Shown: piece after piece, positions 1 to 6,846 of the stretch
Layout of the letters: each line of letters opens with the position of its first letter
How positions within the stretch are numbered: the first letter of the stretch is position 1
Assembly (NCBI GenBank): GCA_947175285.1
Contig: CAMWMM010000216.1
Span: 1 to 7,886, forward strand
Origin: an uncultured Lachnospiraceae bacterium
Lineage (GTDB): Bacteria > Bacillota_A > Clostridia > Lachnospirales > Lachnospiraceae
Reading direction: 5' to 3'
Length of the DNA: 7,886 nucleotides
Notes under the pieces: generated by a model
Database searches by the model: none
The model's input: the letters and a program-made list of their open reading frames with translations, nothing else
What the model was told of the DNA's origin: nothing
Translations under genes and position numbers: made by a program

Positions 1-1124
1 GGGAGATTTTGTATGAACTGGACGGCAAACCTGCATTGGATGTTTACCGGAGATTTTTAAATATTAATAAAAATGACAGATTTTTCTCAAATACACTGGA
101 ATTCCCGCTTTTTTTGGAACATGGTGATATTGATATTCTGCGTTGTCCTCTGGCAGTCAATGATGACGATTCTCTTGTAATGTCCTCTGACATGCAGGAA
201 GATGCGACTGTCAGACTGGCCTATGGCGATCCGGAGACAATTCTTGCCAGTATCAGGGAGGATGGACAGAAGATAGCAGATTTTTGTCCTGAAGTGATAC
301 AGACATTTTCCTGTGCTGCCAGAAAGGCTTTCTGGGGAAATGACAATATTAGCGACGAGACAATTTTGTTTAACAGCGTTGCTCCTACGACGGGTTTTTA
401 TACGCATGGCGAGTTTATACGCATAAAGGGCGATATGCTCAATTTCAATGTGACTCTTGTAATTGTTGCCATGCGGGAGGGAGATATACCGGCAGCAGGC
501 GAAAAAGTGAATATTGCAAGGGCGCAGATTGACAATGACAATAACGAGAGGATACCTATTATCAGACGTTTTGTTTCCTTTATTGAGGCGTCCACCGCTG
601 AGTTAGAGGAAATGAATATGAAGCTTGCTTTGACCTCCGTTACGGATGGGTTAACAAGGCTTTATAACCGTGCGGAGATTGAGAGAAAAATCCGCAGAGC
701 TTTGGAGAAGCGTAAAAATCAAGGAATGTGCAACAATATTTCCCTGATTATGCTTGATATTGATAATTTTAAAAAGGTAAATGATGTCTATGGACACAAA
801 GAGGGCGATCACGTGATTCAGGCGCTGTCCGATGTACTCAGGAGTACAACGATAGGGTTAAATGACTGTTCGCTCGGCCGTTGGGGCGGCGAAGAATTTA
901 TGGTATTGCTGTCAGATAGTAATGCGGATGACGCTGCCGCTCTGGCAGAAAAAATCCGTCTGGGATTTTCTTCGGTATCTTATGAAACTGCCGGATGCCA
1001 GACAGTCAGTATCGGAGTAACGCAGGCAAAGGACGAAAGTGCCGACGTGCTTTATAACAGGGTGGACAAGGCTCTTTATATGGCAAAGGCAGCCGGAAAA
1101 AATCAGGTTGTAAGACTGGACTAG
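1..1124 (+). CDS. FIST-domain sensor diguanylate cyclase (GGDEF), 5' partial
   Basis: This protein should make cyclic di-GMP from two GTP in the cytoplasm, under control of a FIST ligand-sensing domain. The reading frame is open to the left edge (Glu-Ile-Leu precede the first in-frame TTG at 9), and the visible protein begins inside a FIST C-terminal domain (YELDGKPALDVYRRF), so the true start and FIST_N lie outside the window. Numbering from the TTG, FIST_C spans about residues 1-155, with FSCAARKAFWG and GFYTHGEF typical of the family. A helical linker (about 190-210) leads to a GGDEF domain (about 210-371) with TDGLTRLYNR, DIDNFKKVND and an intact GGEEF at residues 293-297. The inhibitory RxxD I-site is absent (LNDC in its place). 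FIST domains are proposed to bind small ligands such as amino acids; the ligand here is unknown. Only 23 nt separate it from the next gene, so co-transcription is likely. Confidence 0.9.
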   Translation, partial: EILYELDGKPALDVYRRFLNINKNDRFFSNTLEFPLFLEHGDIDILRCPLAVNDDDSLVMSSDMQEDATVRLAYGDPETILASIREDGQKIADFCPEVIQTFSCAARKAFWGNDNISDETILFNSVAPTTGFYTHGEFIRIKGDMLNFNVTLVIVAMREGDIPAAGEKVNIARAQIDNDNNERIPIIRRFVSFIEASTAELEEMNMKLALTSVTDGLTRLYNRAEIERKIRRALEKRKNQGMCNNISLIMLDIDNFKKVNDVYGHKEGDHVIQALSDVLRSTTIGLNDCSLGRWGGEEFMVLLSDSNADDAAALAEKIRLGFSSVSYETAGCQTVSIGVTQAKDESADVLYNRVDKALYMAKAAGKNQVVRLD

Positions 1125-1147
1125 GGTGAAAGGCATGGAGGATTAGC

Positions 1148-2794
1148 ATGAGCGATGTTTTTAATAATGAATTGTTTGAAGCGTTTGCATCGGCATCTGA
1201 TAATGTTTATATCTATGTGTGCGATATGAAGACGGATATTTCCCGCTGGTCCAGAGCTGCAGTGGATTATTTCGGATTGGAAGGGGAGTATATAAAGGAT
1301 GCGGCGAATATGTGGGCACAACATGTACATCCGGATGACCTGAATGTTTATACGGAGGATATCGAAGGTGTGTTTTCAGGCAAAAAGAAATATCATGACT
1401 GCCAATACAGAACACGGAATGCCTCGGGTGGATATGTATGGGTGGAATGTAAGGGCAGCGTGATTAGGGATGCGGAAGGAAATCCTATCATTTTTGCAGG
1501 ACTTATGACAAGAATAGACGGGCAGAGCAAATATGATTCTCTGACAGGACTTTTGACAACACAGGAGATGCACAATTTCGACTTTGTTTCACAGCCCGGA
1601 GTTGCTCTGCTGATCGGTATGGATGGATTCCGGAAAATTGTAAGCAACTACGGATATAACACCGGGGACGAGATTTTAATCAGATTTTCGAGAGAGATAA
1701 GCAGTTTATGCAATCCCGGATGGAAAGTGCTGCGGTTTAGCGGGGATGAATTCCTTGTTCTTGCTTTTGCGTCCGATTTGCAGGAAGCAACGGATTTATA
1801 TGAGAAAGTATGCCGGGAAACGGATATTATGAAATTGGAAGACGGGCGAAAAGTTGGAATTTCCATATCGGCCGGAGGAGTGTTTTTCCCTCAGGATGCG
1901 GATAACAGAGAAGTTCTTACCAATAAATTGGAGCACTCGTTAGAGTATGCCAAGAATAACCGGAGAGGAAGCCTTGTTTTTTTTTCGGATGAGATTGCCG
2001 AAAAACATGAGAGAGGGCTGGTTTTGCGTGAAGATTTGAAGCAGTGTATAAAAAATGATTTTAAAGGTTTTGAATTGTTCTTCCAGCCGTTTATCAATCC
2101 GGATACCGGCACAATTGCGGGCTGTGAATCTCTCCTGCGTTGGAAAGGGGAAAGAATTAAAGATTCTTATCCGATGGAGTTTATTAAGGTTTTAGAGGAT
2201 TATGGGGATATACATGAAGTAGGCTTCTGGGTCATGGAGCAGGCAATTAAGCAACAGGCGGCGTGGCGTGATATATACGGAGAACTGCAGATAAGCTTTA
2301 ACGTATCTTATCAGCAGCTTTTAGACGATACCTTTGAGGAAAGAGCGATTTCCTGTGTGGAAAAGTACGGAGTAAATCCGAAATACATCATTATAGAGCT
2401 TACGGAAAGCTGCCAGGTAGAAGATCCAAAAGAGCTTGCAGCCATGTTTGGCAGGCTGCGGGAGCATGGATTTAAAATAGCGTTAGACGATTTTGGAACA
2501 GCGTATGCTTCTATGGAGATGTTAAAATGGCTTCCTGTGGATTATATTAAAGTGGAGCATTCTTTTATCAGGGAGCTTGCTCAGCCGGGACATGACGTGG
2601 ATTACGTGATTGTTGACAGTCTGTTGGAAATGTGCAGACGCTTAGGATATAATTCTATTATAGAAGGTGTGGAGAATGGTAAAGTAGCGGATATTGTGGG
2701 AGAGATGAATGCCACGCTGCTGCAGGGATACCATTATTCTCGTCCTGTCTGCCGGACAGATTTTGAAAAGCTGTTGGATGAGGATGGAAAATAA
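1148..2794 (+). CDS. PAS-GGDEF-EAL protein, predicted c-di-GMP phosphodiesterase
   Basis: A 548-residue soluble signalling protein. An N-terminal PAS_3/PAC-type domain (about 14-125, with HPDD and a YVWVECKGSVIRD segment) is followed by a GGDEF domain (about 129-285) and an EAL domain (about 295-548). The GGDEF domain looks catalytically dead: the motif is SGDEF (198-202), the metal-binding Asp that PleD has at D327 is Gly157, and the guanine-binding Asn is Val165, although Asp174 is kept. The EAL domain keeps the residues needed for c-di-GMP hydrolysis: E327 (in ESL, replacing EAL), N385, E417/E420, D447-D448, K468, E506, E509 and Q526 in QGY. It probably cleaves c-di-GMP to pGpG, with PAS and perhaps GTP binding at the degenerate GGDEF as inputs. 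The ATG start has GGAGG at 1137-1141, spacing 6. It lies 23 nt after a diguanylate cyclase gene, giving an opposing pair. No membrane segment is visible. Confidence 0.93.
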   Translation: MSDVFNNELFEAFASASDNVYIYVCDMKTDISRWSRAAVDYFGLEGEYIKDAANMWAQHVHPDDLNVYTEDIEGVFSGKKKYHDCQYRTRNASGGYVWVECKGSVIRDAEGNPIIFAGLMTRIDGQSKYDSLTGLLTTQEMHNFDFVSQPGVALLIGMDGFRKIVSNYGYNTGDEILIRFSREISSLCNPGWKVLRFSGDEFLVLAFASDLQEATDLYEKVCRETDIMKLEDGRKVGISISAGGVFFPQDADNREVLTNKLEHSLEYAKNNRRGSLVFFSDEIAEKHERGLVLREDLKQCIKNDFKGFELFFQPFINPDTGTIAGCESLLRWKGERIKDSYPMEFIKVLEDYGDIHEVGFWVMEQAIKQQAAWRDIYGELQISFNVSYQQLLDDTFEERAISCVEKYGVNPKYIIIELTESCQVEDPKELAAMFGRLREHGFKIALDDFGTAYASMEMLKWLPVDYIKVEHSFIRELAQPGHDVDYVIVDSLLEMCRRLGYNSIIEGVENGKVADIVGEMNATLLQGYHYSRPVCRTDFEKLLDEDGK

Positions 2795-2843
2795 CTGTTA
2801 ATCATAAATATATGCAGGAGAAAGGGTAAGTGTAAAAGGTACA

Positions 2844-3518
2844 ATGTATCGTGTTGAGGATAAATTTTGCTGCAAGGAAACGGAGATGTATTGTCTGCAA
2901 AAGCGGCTGAGCAGTGTGCTGCAGTCAGACTCTAATGAAAGCAGCACAGAAGGATACAGCGTGTGCAGCCTGTACTTTGATGATTTAGATAACTCCTGTT
3001 TGTCGGATACCGTGGAAGGAAATCGTATTCGCAGAAAATACCGTGCCAGAATTTATAATCATTCTCTGGATACGATTAAGCTGGAAGTGAAAGAGAAACT
3101 TGATAACAGAGTCAGAAAAAAATCAAGAAACATTACGGAAAAAGAACTTTTAATGCTGATGAATGGAGAGTGTATTGAATGCCAGCCGACTATGGAAGAT
3201 CCGGCGGCGCTTTTTAATCTGGCAATACAGACTAATCATCTTGCACCGAAAGTAATCGTTACATATGAAAGAAAGGCGTTTATTTTTGAACCCGGAAACG
3301 TTCGTATTACATTAGATAGAAATGTTAGAAGCAGTAAGCGTGTGGAATCTTTTGGCAATCCGGATATTTCATATGATTTTTTTGTGGAGCAGGATAAAAT
3401 TATTGAGATGAAATATGATGAATTCATGCCGGAATTCATTTTACAGTTATTGGAACTTGAGAATATGCAGCAGATTGCATATTCCAAATACCAATTATGC
3501 AGAGAAAAATATGAATAA
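2844..3518 (+). CDS. VTC-domain polyphosphate polymerase-like protein (copy A)
   Basis: A 224-residue stand-alone VTC domain, the catalytic tunnel domain known from yeast Vtc4, which makes inorganic polyphosphate from ATP. The family signatures are present in order: R3-x-E5-x-K7-F8; SLYFDD (42-47); RKYRAR with R67 and R69; LEVKEK (80-85); YERKAF with R143; VRITLDRN (153-160); the metal-ligand segment IIEMKYD with E188; and SKYQLC with K215. By family analogy these provide the basic tunnel wall and acidic metal site, so it looks competent. There is no SPX domain and no membrane segment. The start must be this ATG because the first signature begins at residue 2; its ribosome binding site is poor (AAAGGT only 3 nt away, AGGAG at 2816-2820 too far). 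It follows the EAL gene by 49 nt on the same strand, suggesting one transcript. Other triphosphate-tunnel activities cannot be excluded. Confidence 0.85.
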   Translation: MYRVEDKFCCKETEMYCLQKRLSSVLQSDSNESSTEGYSVCSLYFDDLDNSCLSDTVEGNRIRRKYRARIYNHSLDTIKLEVKEKLDNRVRKKSRNITEKELLMLMNGECIECQPTMEDPAALFNLAIQTNHLAPKVIVTYERKAFIFEPGNVRITLDRNVRSSKRVESFGNPDISYDFFVEQDKIIEMKYDEFMPEFILQLLELENMQQIAYSKYQLCREKYE

Positions 3519-3528
3519 CATTATAAAA

Positions 3529-4203
3529 TCAGCAGACAGCTTCTCCGTCATGCTCCATCAGCGTCACGGAGAAAATGCCGTCTTTTGCAGACAGTTCCTT
3601 TAAAAGTTCTTTTCCCTTATCTGTGCGCAGTTCTACAATCATATGCAGCTTTTCTTTTGTTATATTTCTCGATTTCACTTTACTGTATTTGCAGTGCTTG
3701 TTCACTATCTGTAAAATCTCATCCTCGGTATCTAAACTGTCCAAATTCAGGACTAACAGCATCGGCGCCCGTACAATTTGCATATTGTCTAATACGACAA
3801 CCATCGCCGTAATGATAAGAGACACTACAATCGCAATTTCTCCGAGACCCGCGCCGCAGATAATGCCGACGCTGATTGTCCAGAAAAGGAAAGTCAAATC
3901 TATGGGGTCTTTTACTGCCGTACGAAATCTGACAATAGACAAGGCGCCTACCATACCTAATGAGATTACAATGCTGGATTGTACGGCAAGTATAATCGCA
4001 GCTACTATCACGGGAAGTACTGCCAGTGAGATATTAAAATGTTTGGAATAAAATGTCTGCTTTGTTATAAATCGGTATACAAGAAAAATATATCCTCCGA
4101 TGCAGGCTGCCAGTGCAAATACTAACACTATCTCCATAAATCCCAAATCAGTATTTGCAAATCCCTCCCGAAATGTTTTAGTAAAAATATCATTGAAACC
4201 CAT
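3529..4203 (-). CDS. DUF4956 multi-pass membrane protein
   Basis: A 224-residue integral membrane protein. The DUF4956 signature is clear: SLGMVGALSIVRFRTAVKDP at residues 81-100, followed by LTFLFWTISVGIICGAGLG. Hydrophobic stretches at about 22-45, 58-80, 104-121 and 122-140 suggest four or so membrane passes. Residues 145-224 form a soluble, probably cytoplasmic tail with alternating charged helices and strands. The function of the family is not established. Its place directly after a VTC-domain gene, with 4 nt between the upstream TAG stop and this ATG and with its ribosome binding site (AGGGA) inside the upstream gene, suggests it is the membrane partner of the polymerase, playing the part that Vtc1-type helices play in yeast; this is inference. 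It is the last gene of the minus-strand operon and ends 10 nt from the convergent VTC copy A. Confidence 0.88.
   Translation of the reverse strand: MGFNDIFTKTFREGFANTDLGFMEIVLVFALAACIGGYIFLVYRFITKQTFYSKHFNISLAVLPVIVAAIILAVQSSIVISLGMVGALSIVRFRTAVKDPIDLTFLFWTISVGIICGAGLGEIAIVVSLIITAMVVVLDNMQIVRAPMLLVLNLDSLDTEDEILQIVNKHCKYSKVKSRNITKEKLHMIVELRTDKGKELLKELSAKDGIFSVTLMEHDGEAVC
3541..3573. repeat. Imperfect inverted repeat at the convergent gene junction
   Basis: The arms TTCTCCGTCATGC (3541-3553) and GCGTCACGGAGAA (3561-3573) pair over 13 positions with one C-C mismatch and one G-T wobble, around a 7-nt loop. It lies within the last codons of the DUF4956 gene and just past the stop of VTC copy A. 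It could end transcription from either side, but neither flank carries a proper U-run directly after the stem, so the terminator role is only a possibility. Confidence 0.35.
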
Positions 4204-4207
4204 ATCA

Positions 4208-4933
4208 CTATCCCTGATCCCTTTCCGCCATCCTAAGTGGTTTCCCCGCCAGATGACAAAGATAAAATTTAGAAAAAGAAGTTTTCTCCGGACTTACAAT
4301 CTGTATTGCCTGTCTGAGAATATCCGGAAGATATTCATCATACTTAATCTCTAACAGATGAAAACCTCTTTCCAATATCGGCACCGTCACAATGTTCTGT
4401 TTCATAAAGGTCCCCGTATCGGGCGATGCGCATATGTTCCTGTCTATGGTGATACGCACATTTCCTTCCGGATAAACATAAGGTACTCTGTCATATTCCA
4501 CAATGACAGCAGGCTGTAGAAGCATACTGTCCCTTGCAAGTTCAAACTGTCTTAATACGTTACTTCCGGAGGAATAGGCCTCTTCTATCGGAAATCCCTC
4601 TAAAATCTTCCCGGTTTCTTCCTTTGTTAAATCACAGACTTCTTTTCTTACTTTATCCCTGAGTCTGTATTTGATTTCCAAGTGGAATTTTTCATCCATT
4701 CCCGAAAGATAGGAGCGTATTCTATACTTTTTTCTGTTATCTATGCCGTCTTCTTTTTGCTTCATGGCACTGTTATGATAATCATCAAAGTAAAGACTTC
4801 TTACGGTATAAAATCCTTTTTCGCCGCTATGCTCGTCCCTATCCATTAAACAGTCAAGCTGAGCCATGAGCAGTTCCACCTGCAGCTGTGAGCAGAGAAA
4901 TTTCAGTTCATGTCTGTATCGAAATCTTTCCAT
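4208..4933 (-). CDS. VTC-domain polyphosphate polymerase-like protein (copy B)
   Basis: A 241-residue VTC-domain protein, homologous to but clearly diverged from copy A. The signatures are R7-x-E9-x-K11-F12 (in FRYRHELKF), SLYFDD (46-51) followed by NS, RKKYRIRSY with R71 and R73, LEIKYR (85-90), EYDR with R149, VRITIDRN (159-166), LLEIKYDEYLP with E195, and FSKFYLC with K222. All residues thought to line the polyphosphate tunnel and bind metal in this family have a counterpart, so polymerisation of ATP gamma-phosphates into polyphosphate is plausible. There is no SPX and no membrane segment; membrane association would have to come from the neighbouring DUF4956 or CotH protein. The ATG lies 3 nt after the CotH stop and the gene ends 4 nt before DUF4956, so translation is likely coupled. 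The ribosome binding site (GGGA, about 9 nt away) is modest. Confidence 0.88.
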   Translation of the reverse strand: MERFRYRHELKFLCSQLQVELLMAQLDCLMDRDEHSGEKGFYTVRSLYFDDYHNSAMKQKEDGIDNRKKYRIRSYLSGMDEKFHLEIKYRLRDKVRKEVCDLTKEETGKILEGFPIEEAYSSGSNVLRQFELARDSMLLQPAVIVEYDRVPYVYPEGNVRITIDRNICASPDTGTFMKQNIVTVPILERGFHLLEIKYDEYLPDILRQAIQIVSPEKTSFSKFYLCHLAGKPLRMAERDQG

Positions 4934-4936
4934 TCG

Positions 4937-6670
4937 TTATTTTCCCGTCCTTTTGCATTGATACCATAATAGCATATAGCTGCCAAACATGACAAGCAAT
5001 ATAAACCAGAGGCGGTAAGACATTATTAAATGGACAAGACCGCCGCCATCCTCATCGTTGTTTTCCGTCATTCCCATTTTTATCATATCCGCAGGAAGCT
5101 CCTGCACCTTAAGTTCGGGCAGTTCAACATCTATAATGATGTCCGTATCAACAGATTCCGCCCACTCATCCATAATACGCAGCTTATTCTGCATATAGGT
5201 TATCAGATATTCGGTCTGTTCTTCCTGAGAGAGTCCTACTATGAAGCCGCTGCGCTCTCCGGGGAAACGTTGATGATCCATGGATATGGAGTCGGCAATC
5301 GCGGCTGTTTTATCCATAATGCCGCCATTTAAGAGCAGCTCTATTTCCGGATGAAAATGCTCCTGATATTCCCATAAAAGCTGCCTGCGAAATTCCGGCT
5401 GGGAATACAATGATGCATACCATCGACTGAGATTATTATATTGCAGGTCATAATTCGTGACAAAAAGATTTACCGCTTCCATCACGATTCCTCTTCCCAT
5501 CGTACTGTCCAAATCCCAGACCGGCCCGTCGTAAAGAATGTCTTTGTCTAAATCAAGGTACATATAATGGCTGGTATATCCAAAGTCCATATCCTGCAAA
5601 ATTTCCTCCATGAGAAACATCTTTGCAAAGGATTCCATATCTATTTTTTCCATCGTCTCCGTCATATCGCCTGTTTCTATAGCGGTTGTAAATTCATCAA
5701 AAAACTTTTGGACACCATCTACATCACGATTCTTTTCAGGAGAATGAATCACTATCGGCTGTTCATTGGGTAATTGTATATAATCATCTTCCTCGATGGC
5801 GCGTTCAATATAATCTATTTCCAACAGATATTTATTGCCGATATCTACCCGGTTTGTACCTGATTTAAGCTTCTCCATTATTTGGTACAGACCCATATAT
5901 TCATCATTGATATATAAATCCACAAAACGAGCTTCCGGAGAAAATGAAATGCCCCCTTCTGCCGCCAGTTCAAATCCAACCTGATTTCTGATATAAGCTC
6001 CGTCATAATAATTGGCGTTTAATACCCATGTTTTTTCTGCTCCCATGCCCAGAATATTCTGTGCATCCTCCAGCTTTACCGTATAGGACTTTTTCCTTGC
6101 ATCCCATGCCGTATTGCCCCTTCCGGACAAGCTTTTGACTTCCGCTATAGTCTGCACTCTGCCTTCTGCATCCGCAACTTCCATAAAACCGCTTTCAAAG
6201 TTTTCTTTATCGGCATGGATATATTCCATGCTTCCCGACGACGTAGTCAGTCTGATGACGGGAATTTCAGACCCTTGCATAAACATAACAGCACCATTAT
6301 AGAGGATTTTATCATTCTCCCATAGACTTACTTCATATTCCTGATTCAGTTTCACTTTATCCAGTGTGCTGCCGTTTTTAAATTCCTCATTTCCAATCTG
6401 AAGCTGTCCGGACTTGTCCATGCCAAGAGAGATATTTTCCAACGACAAAAAACCCGGTATACAGAAATAAAGAGTATCTTCCGAGTAAAAACCTTTTATT
6501 TTATCTTGAATACCATCCTGTTTATAAACAAGAAAAAAGGGAAGCCGGATTTCGTCATTTGTTTCTTCTTTCTTAACAGAGAAAGAAACAGTATTAACCA
6601 GCATAGCCGCCAATATTATAATACATACAATAAACAATATGCTTCTTATCCTAAAAAATTTTGATGACAT
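4937..6670 (-). CDS. CotH-family kinase-like protein, membrane-anchored at both ends
   Basis: A CotH-family (PF08757) protein, 577 residues from the ATG chosen here. CotH of Bacillus is an atypical protein kinase of spore-coat proteins; the substrate here is unknown. Family motifs, numbered from this start: RGNTAWDARKKSYTVKL (around W189), WVLNANYYDGAYIRNQVG, VDLYINDEYMGLYQIMEK, YLLEIDY and GPVWDLDSTMG (WDLD at 385-388). A short basic N-terminus (SSKFFRIRS) precedes a hydrophobic anchor at about 10-30, and a second hydrophobic helix (about 548-570) ends in CKRTGK. Positive-inside logic therefore puts the roughly 500-residue domain outside the membrane. The start at 6670 has GGAG at 6680-6683 with 9 nt spacing; the frame stays open to an ATG at 6685 and a TTG at 6694, neither with a good ribosome binding site. 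It is the first gene of the operon with VTC copy B and DUF4956. Confidence 0.87.
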   Translation of the reverse strand: MSSKFFRIRSILFIVCIIILAAMLVNTVSFSVKKEETNDEIRLPFFLVYKQDGIQDKIKGFYSEDTLYFCIPGFLSLENISLGMDKSGQLQIGNEEFKNGSTLDKVKLNQEYEVSLWENDKILYNGAVMFMQGSEIPVIRLTTSSGSMEYIHADKENFESGFMEVADAEGRVQTIAEVKSLSGRGNTAWDARKKSYTVKLEDAQNILGMGAEKTWVLNANYYDGAYIRNQVGFELAAEGGISFSPEARFVDLYINDEYMGLYQIMEKLKSGTNRVDIGNKYLLEIDYIERAIEEDDYIQLPNEQPIVIHSPEKNRDVDGVQKFFDEFTTAIETGDMTETMEKIDMESFAKMFLMEEILQDMDFGYTSHYMYLDLDKDILYDGPVWDLDSTMGRGIVMEAVNLFVTNYDLQYNNLSRWYASLYSQPEFRRQLLWEYQEHFHPEIELLLNGGIMDKTAAIADSISMDHQRFPGERSGFIVGLSQEEQTEYLITYMQNKLRIMDEWAESVDTDIIIDVELPELKVQELPADMIKMGMTENNDEDGGGLVHLIMSYRLWFILLVMFGSYMLLWYQCKRTGK

Positions 6671-6679
6671 GCTCAAAGA

Positions 6680-6683
6680 CTCC
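6680..6683 (-). promoter_or_regulatory. Ribosome binding site that decides the cotH-like start
   Basis: GGAG on the minus strand lies 9 nt before the ATG at 6670. The alternative starts upstream (ATG at 6685, TTG at 6694) have only A/T-rich or TTGAAAC sequence in front of them, so the shorter product is preferred. Confidence 0.5.
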
Positions 6684-6719
6684 ATACGTTTCAAGTTATT
6701 GCAAAACCAATCTTTTAAA

Positions 6720-6748
6720 AGTATAACATATCAATATAGTGCCTTCAA
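6720..6748 (-). promoter_or_regulatory. Predicted sigma-A promoter for the CotH-VTC-DUF4956 operon
   Basis: Read on the minus strand, TTGAAG (6743-6748) and TATACT (6720-6725) are separated by 17 nt. The -10 box is preceded by TGT, an extended -10 element. Transcription would begin near 6712-6714, leaving a leader of about 40 nt before the preferred ATG at 6670. This vegetative-type promoter does not resemble a sporulation sigma-K or sigma-E promoter, though that was judged by eye. Confidence 0.6.
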
Positions 6749-6767
6749 CAGCCATAACCACCCAGAT

Positions 6768-6796
6768 TTGCAAAACCTGAGGAATAGTGATAAGAT
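6768..6796 (+). promoter_or_regulatory. Predicted promoter of the tetR-MFS operon
   Basis: TTGCAA (6768-6773) and TAAGAT (6791-6796) are 17 nt apart, and TGA directly before the -10 box makes an extended -10. The predicted start point, near 6803, falls inside the inverted repeat at 6794-6824, the arrangement expected of a repressor-controlled promoter. Confidence 0.5.
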
Positions 6797-6824
6797 AGTT
6801 ATTGACCAATAGTCAATAACTATC
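6794..6824. promoter_or_regulatory. Perfect 13-bp inverted repeat, probable TetR operator
   Basis: The arms GATAGTTATTGAC (6794-6806) and GTCAATAACTATC (6812-6824) are exact reverse complements around a 5-nt spacer, CAATA. The site overlaps the tetR -10 box and start point and ends 7 nt before the Shine-Dalgarno. Size, symmetry and position match operators of TetR dimers, so the adjacent regulator probably binds here and represses itself and the MFS gene. The spacer repeats the CAATA core of the right arm. The cotH promoter lies 46 nt or more away, so an effect on it is less likely. Confidence 0.8.
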
Positions 6825-6830
6825 AGCAAT

Positions 6831-6836
6831 GGAGGT
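6831..6836 (+). promoter_or_regulatory. Ribosome binding site for the TTG start of tetR
   Basis: GGAGGT lies 10-11 nt before the TTG at 6847. Because nearby in-frame ATG and GTG codons are blocked by TAA at 6841, this site fixes the non-canonical start. Confidence 0.75.
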
Positions 6837-6846
6837 GCATTAAAAA

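Noticed and set aside
9..11. TTG at 9 as the start of the first gene
   Set aside because: The frame is open to the left edge and the protein begins in the middle of a FIST_C domain, so the TTG is an internal Leu codon.
2812..2829. Five-codon open frame (MQEKG) before VTC copy A
   Set aside because: It has no ribosome binding site of its own and looks like chance; its AGGAG might be a remnant or distant binding site for the downstream gene.
3418..3439. Inverted repeat ATGAATTC / GAATTCAT in VTC copy A
   Set aside because: It lies in the conserved coding segment KYDEFMPEF, with similar codons on both sides; probably coincidental.
3575..4051. 158-codon plus-strand open frame opposite DUF4956
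   Set aside because: It is antisense to a strong family match, its protein is rich in Ser/Thr/Ile without any recognisable motif, and no ribosome binding site precedes it.
6671..6846. c-di-GMP riboswitch or other riboswitch in the divergent region
   Set aside because: The nearby c-di-GMP genes made this worth looking for, but no GEMM-like conserved core or long structured leader is visible on either strand, and the predicted leaders are only about 40 nt.
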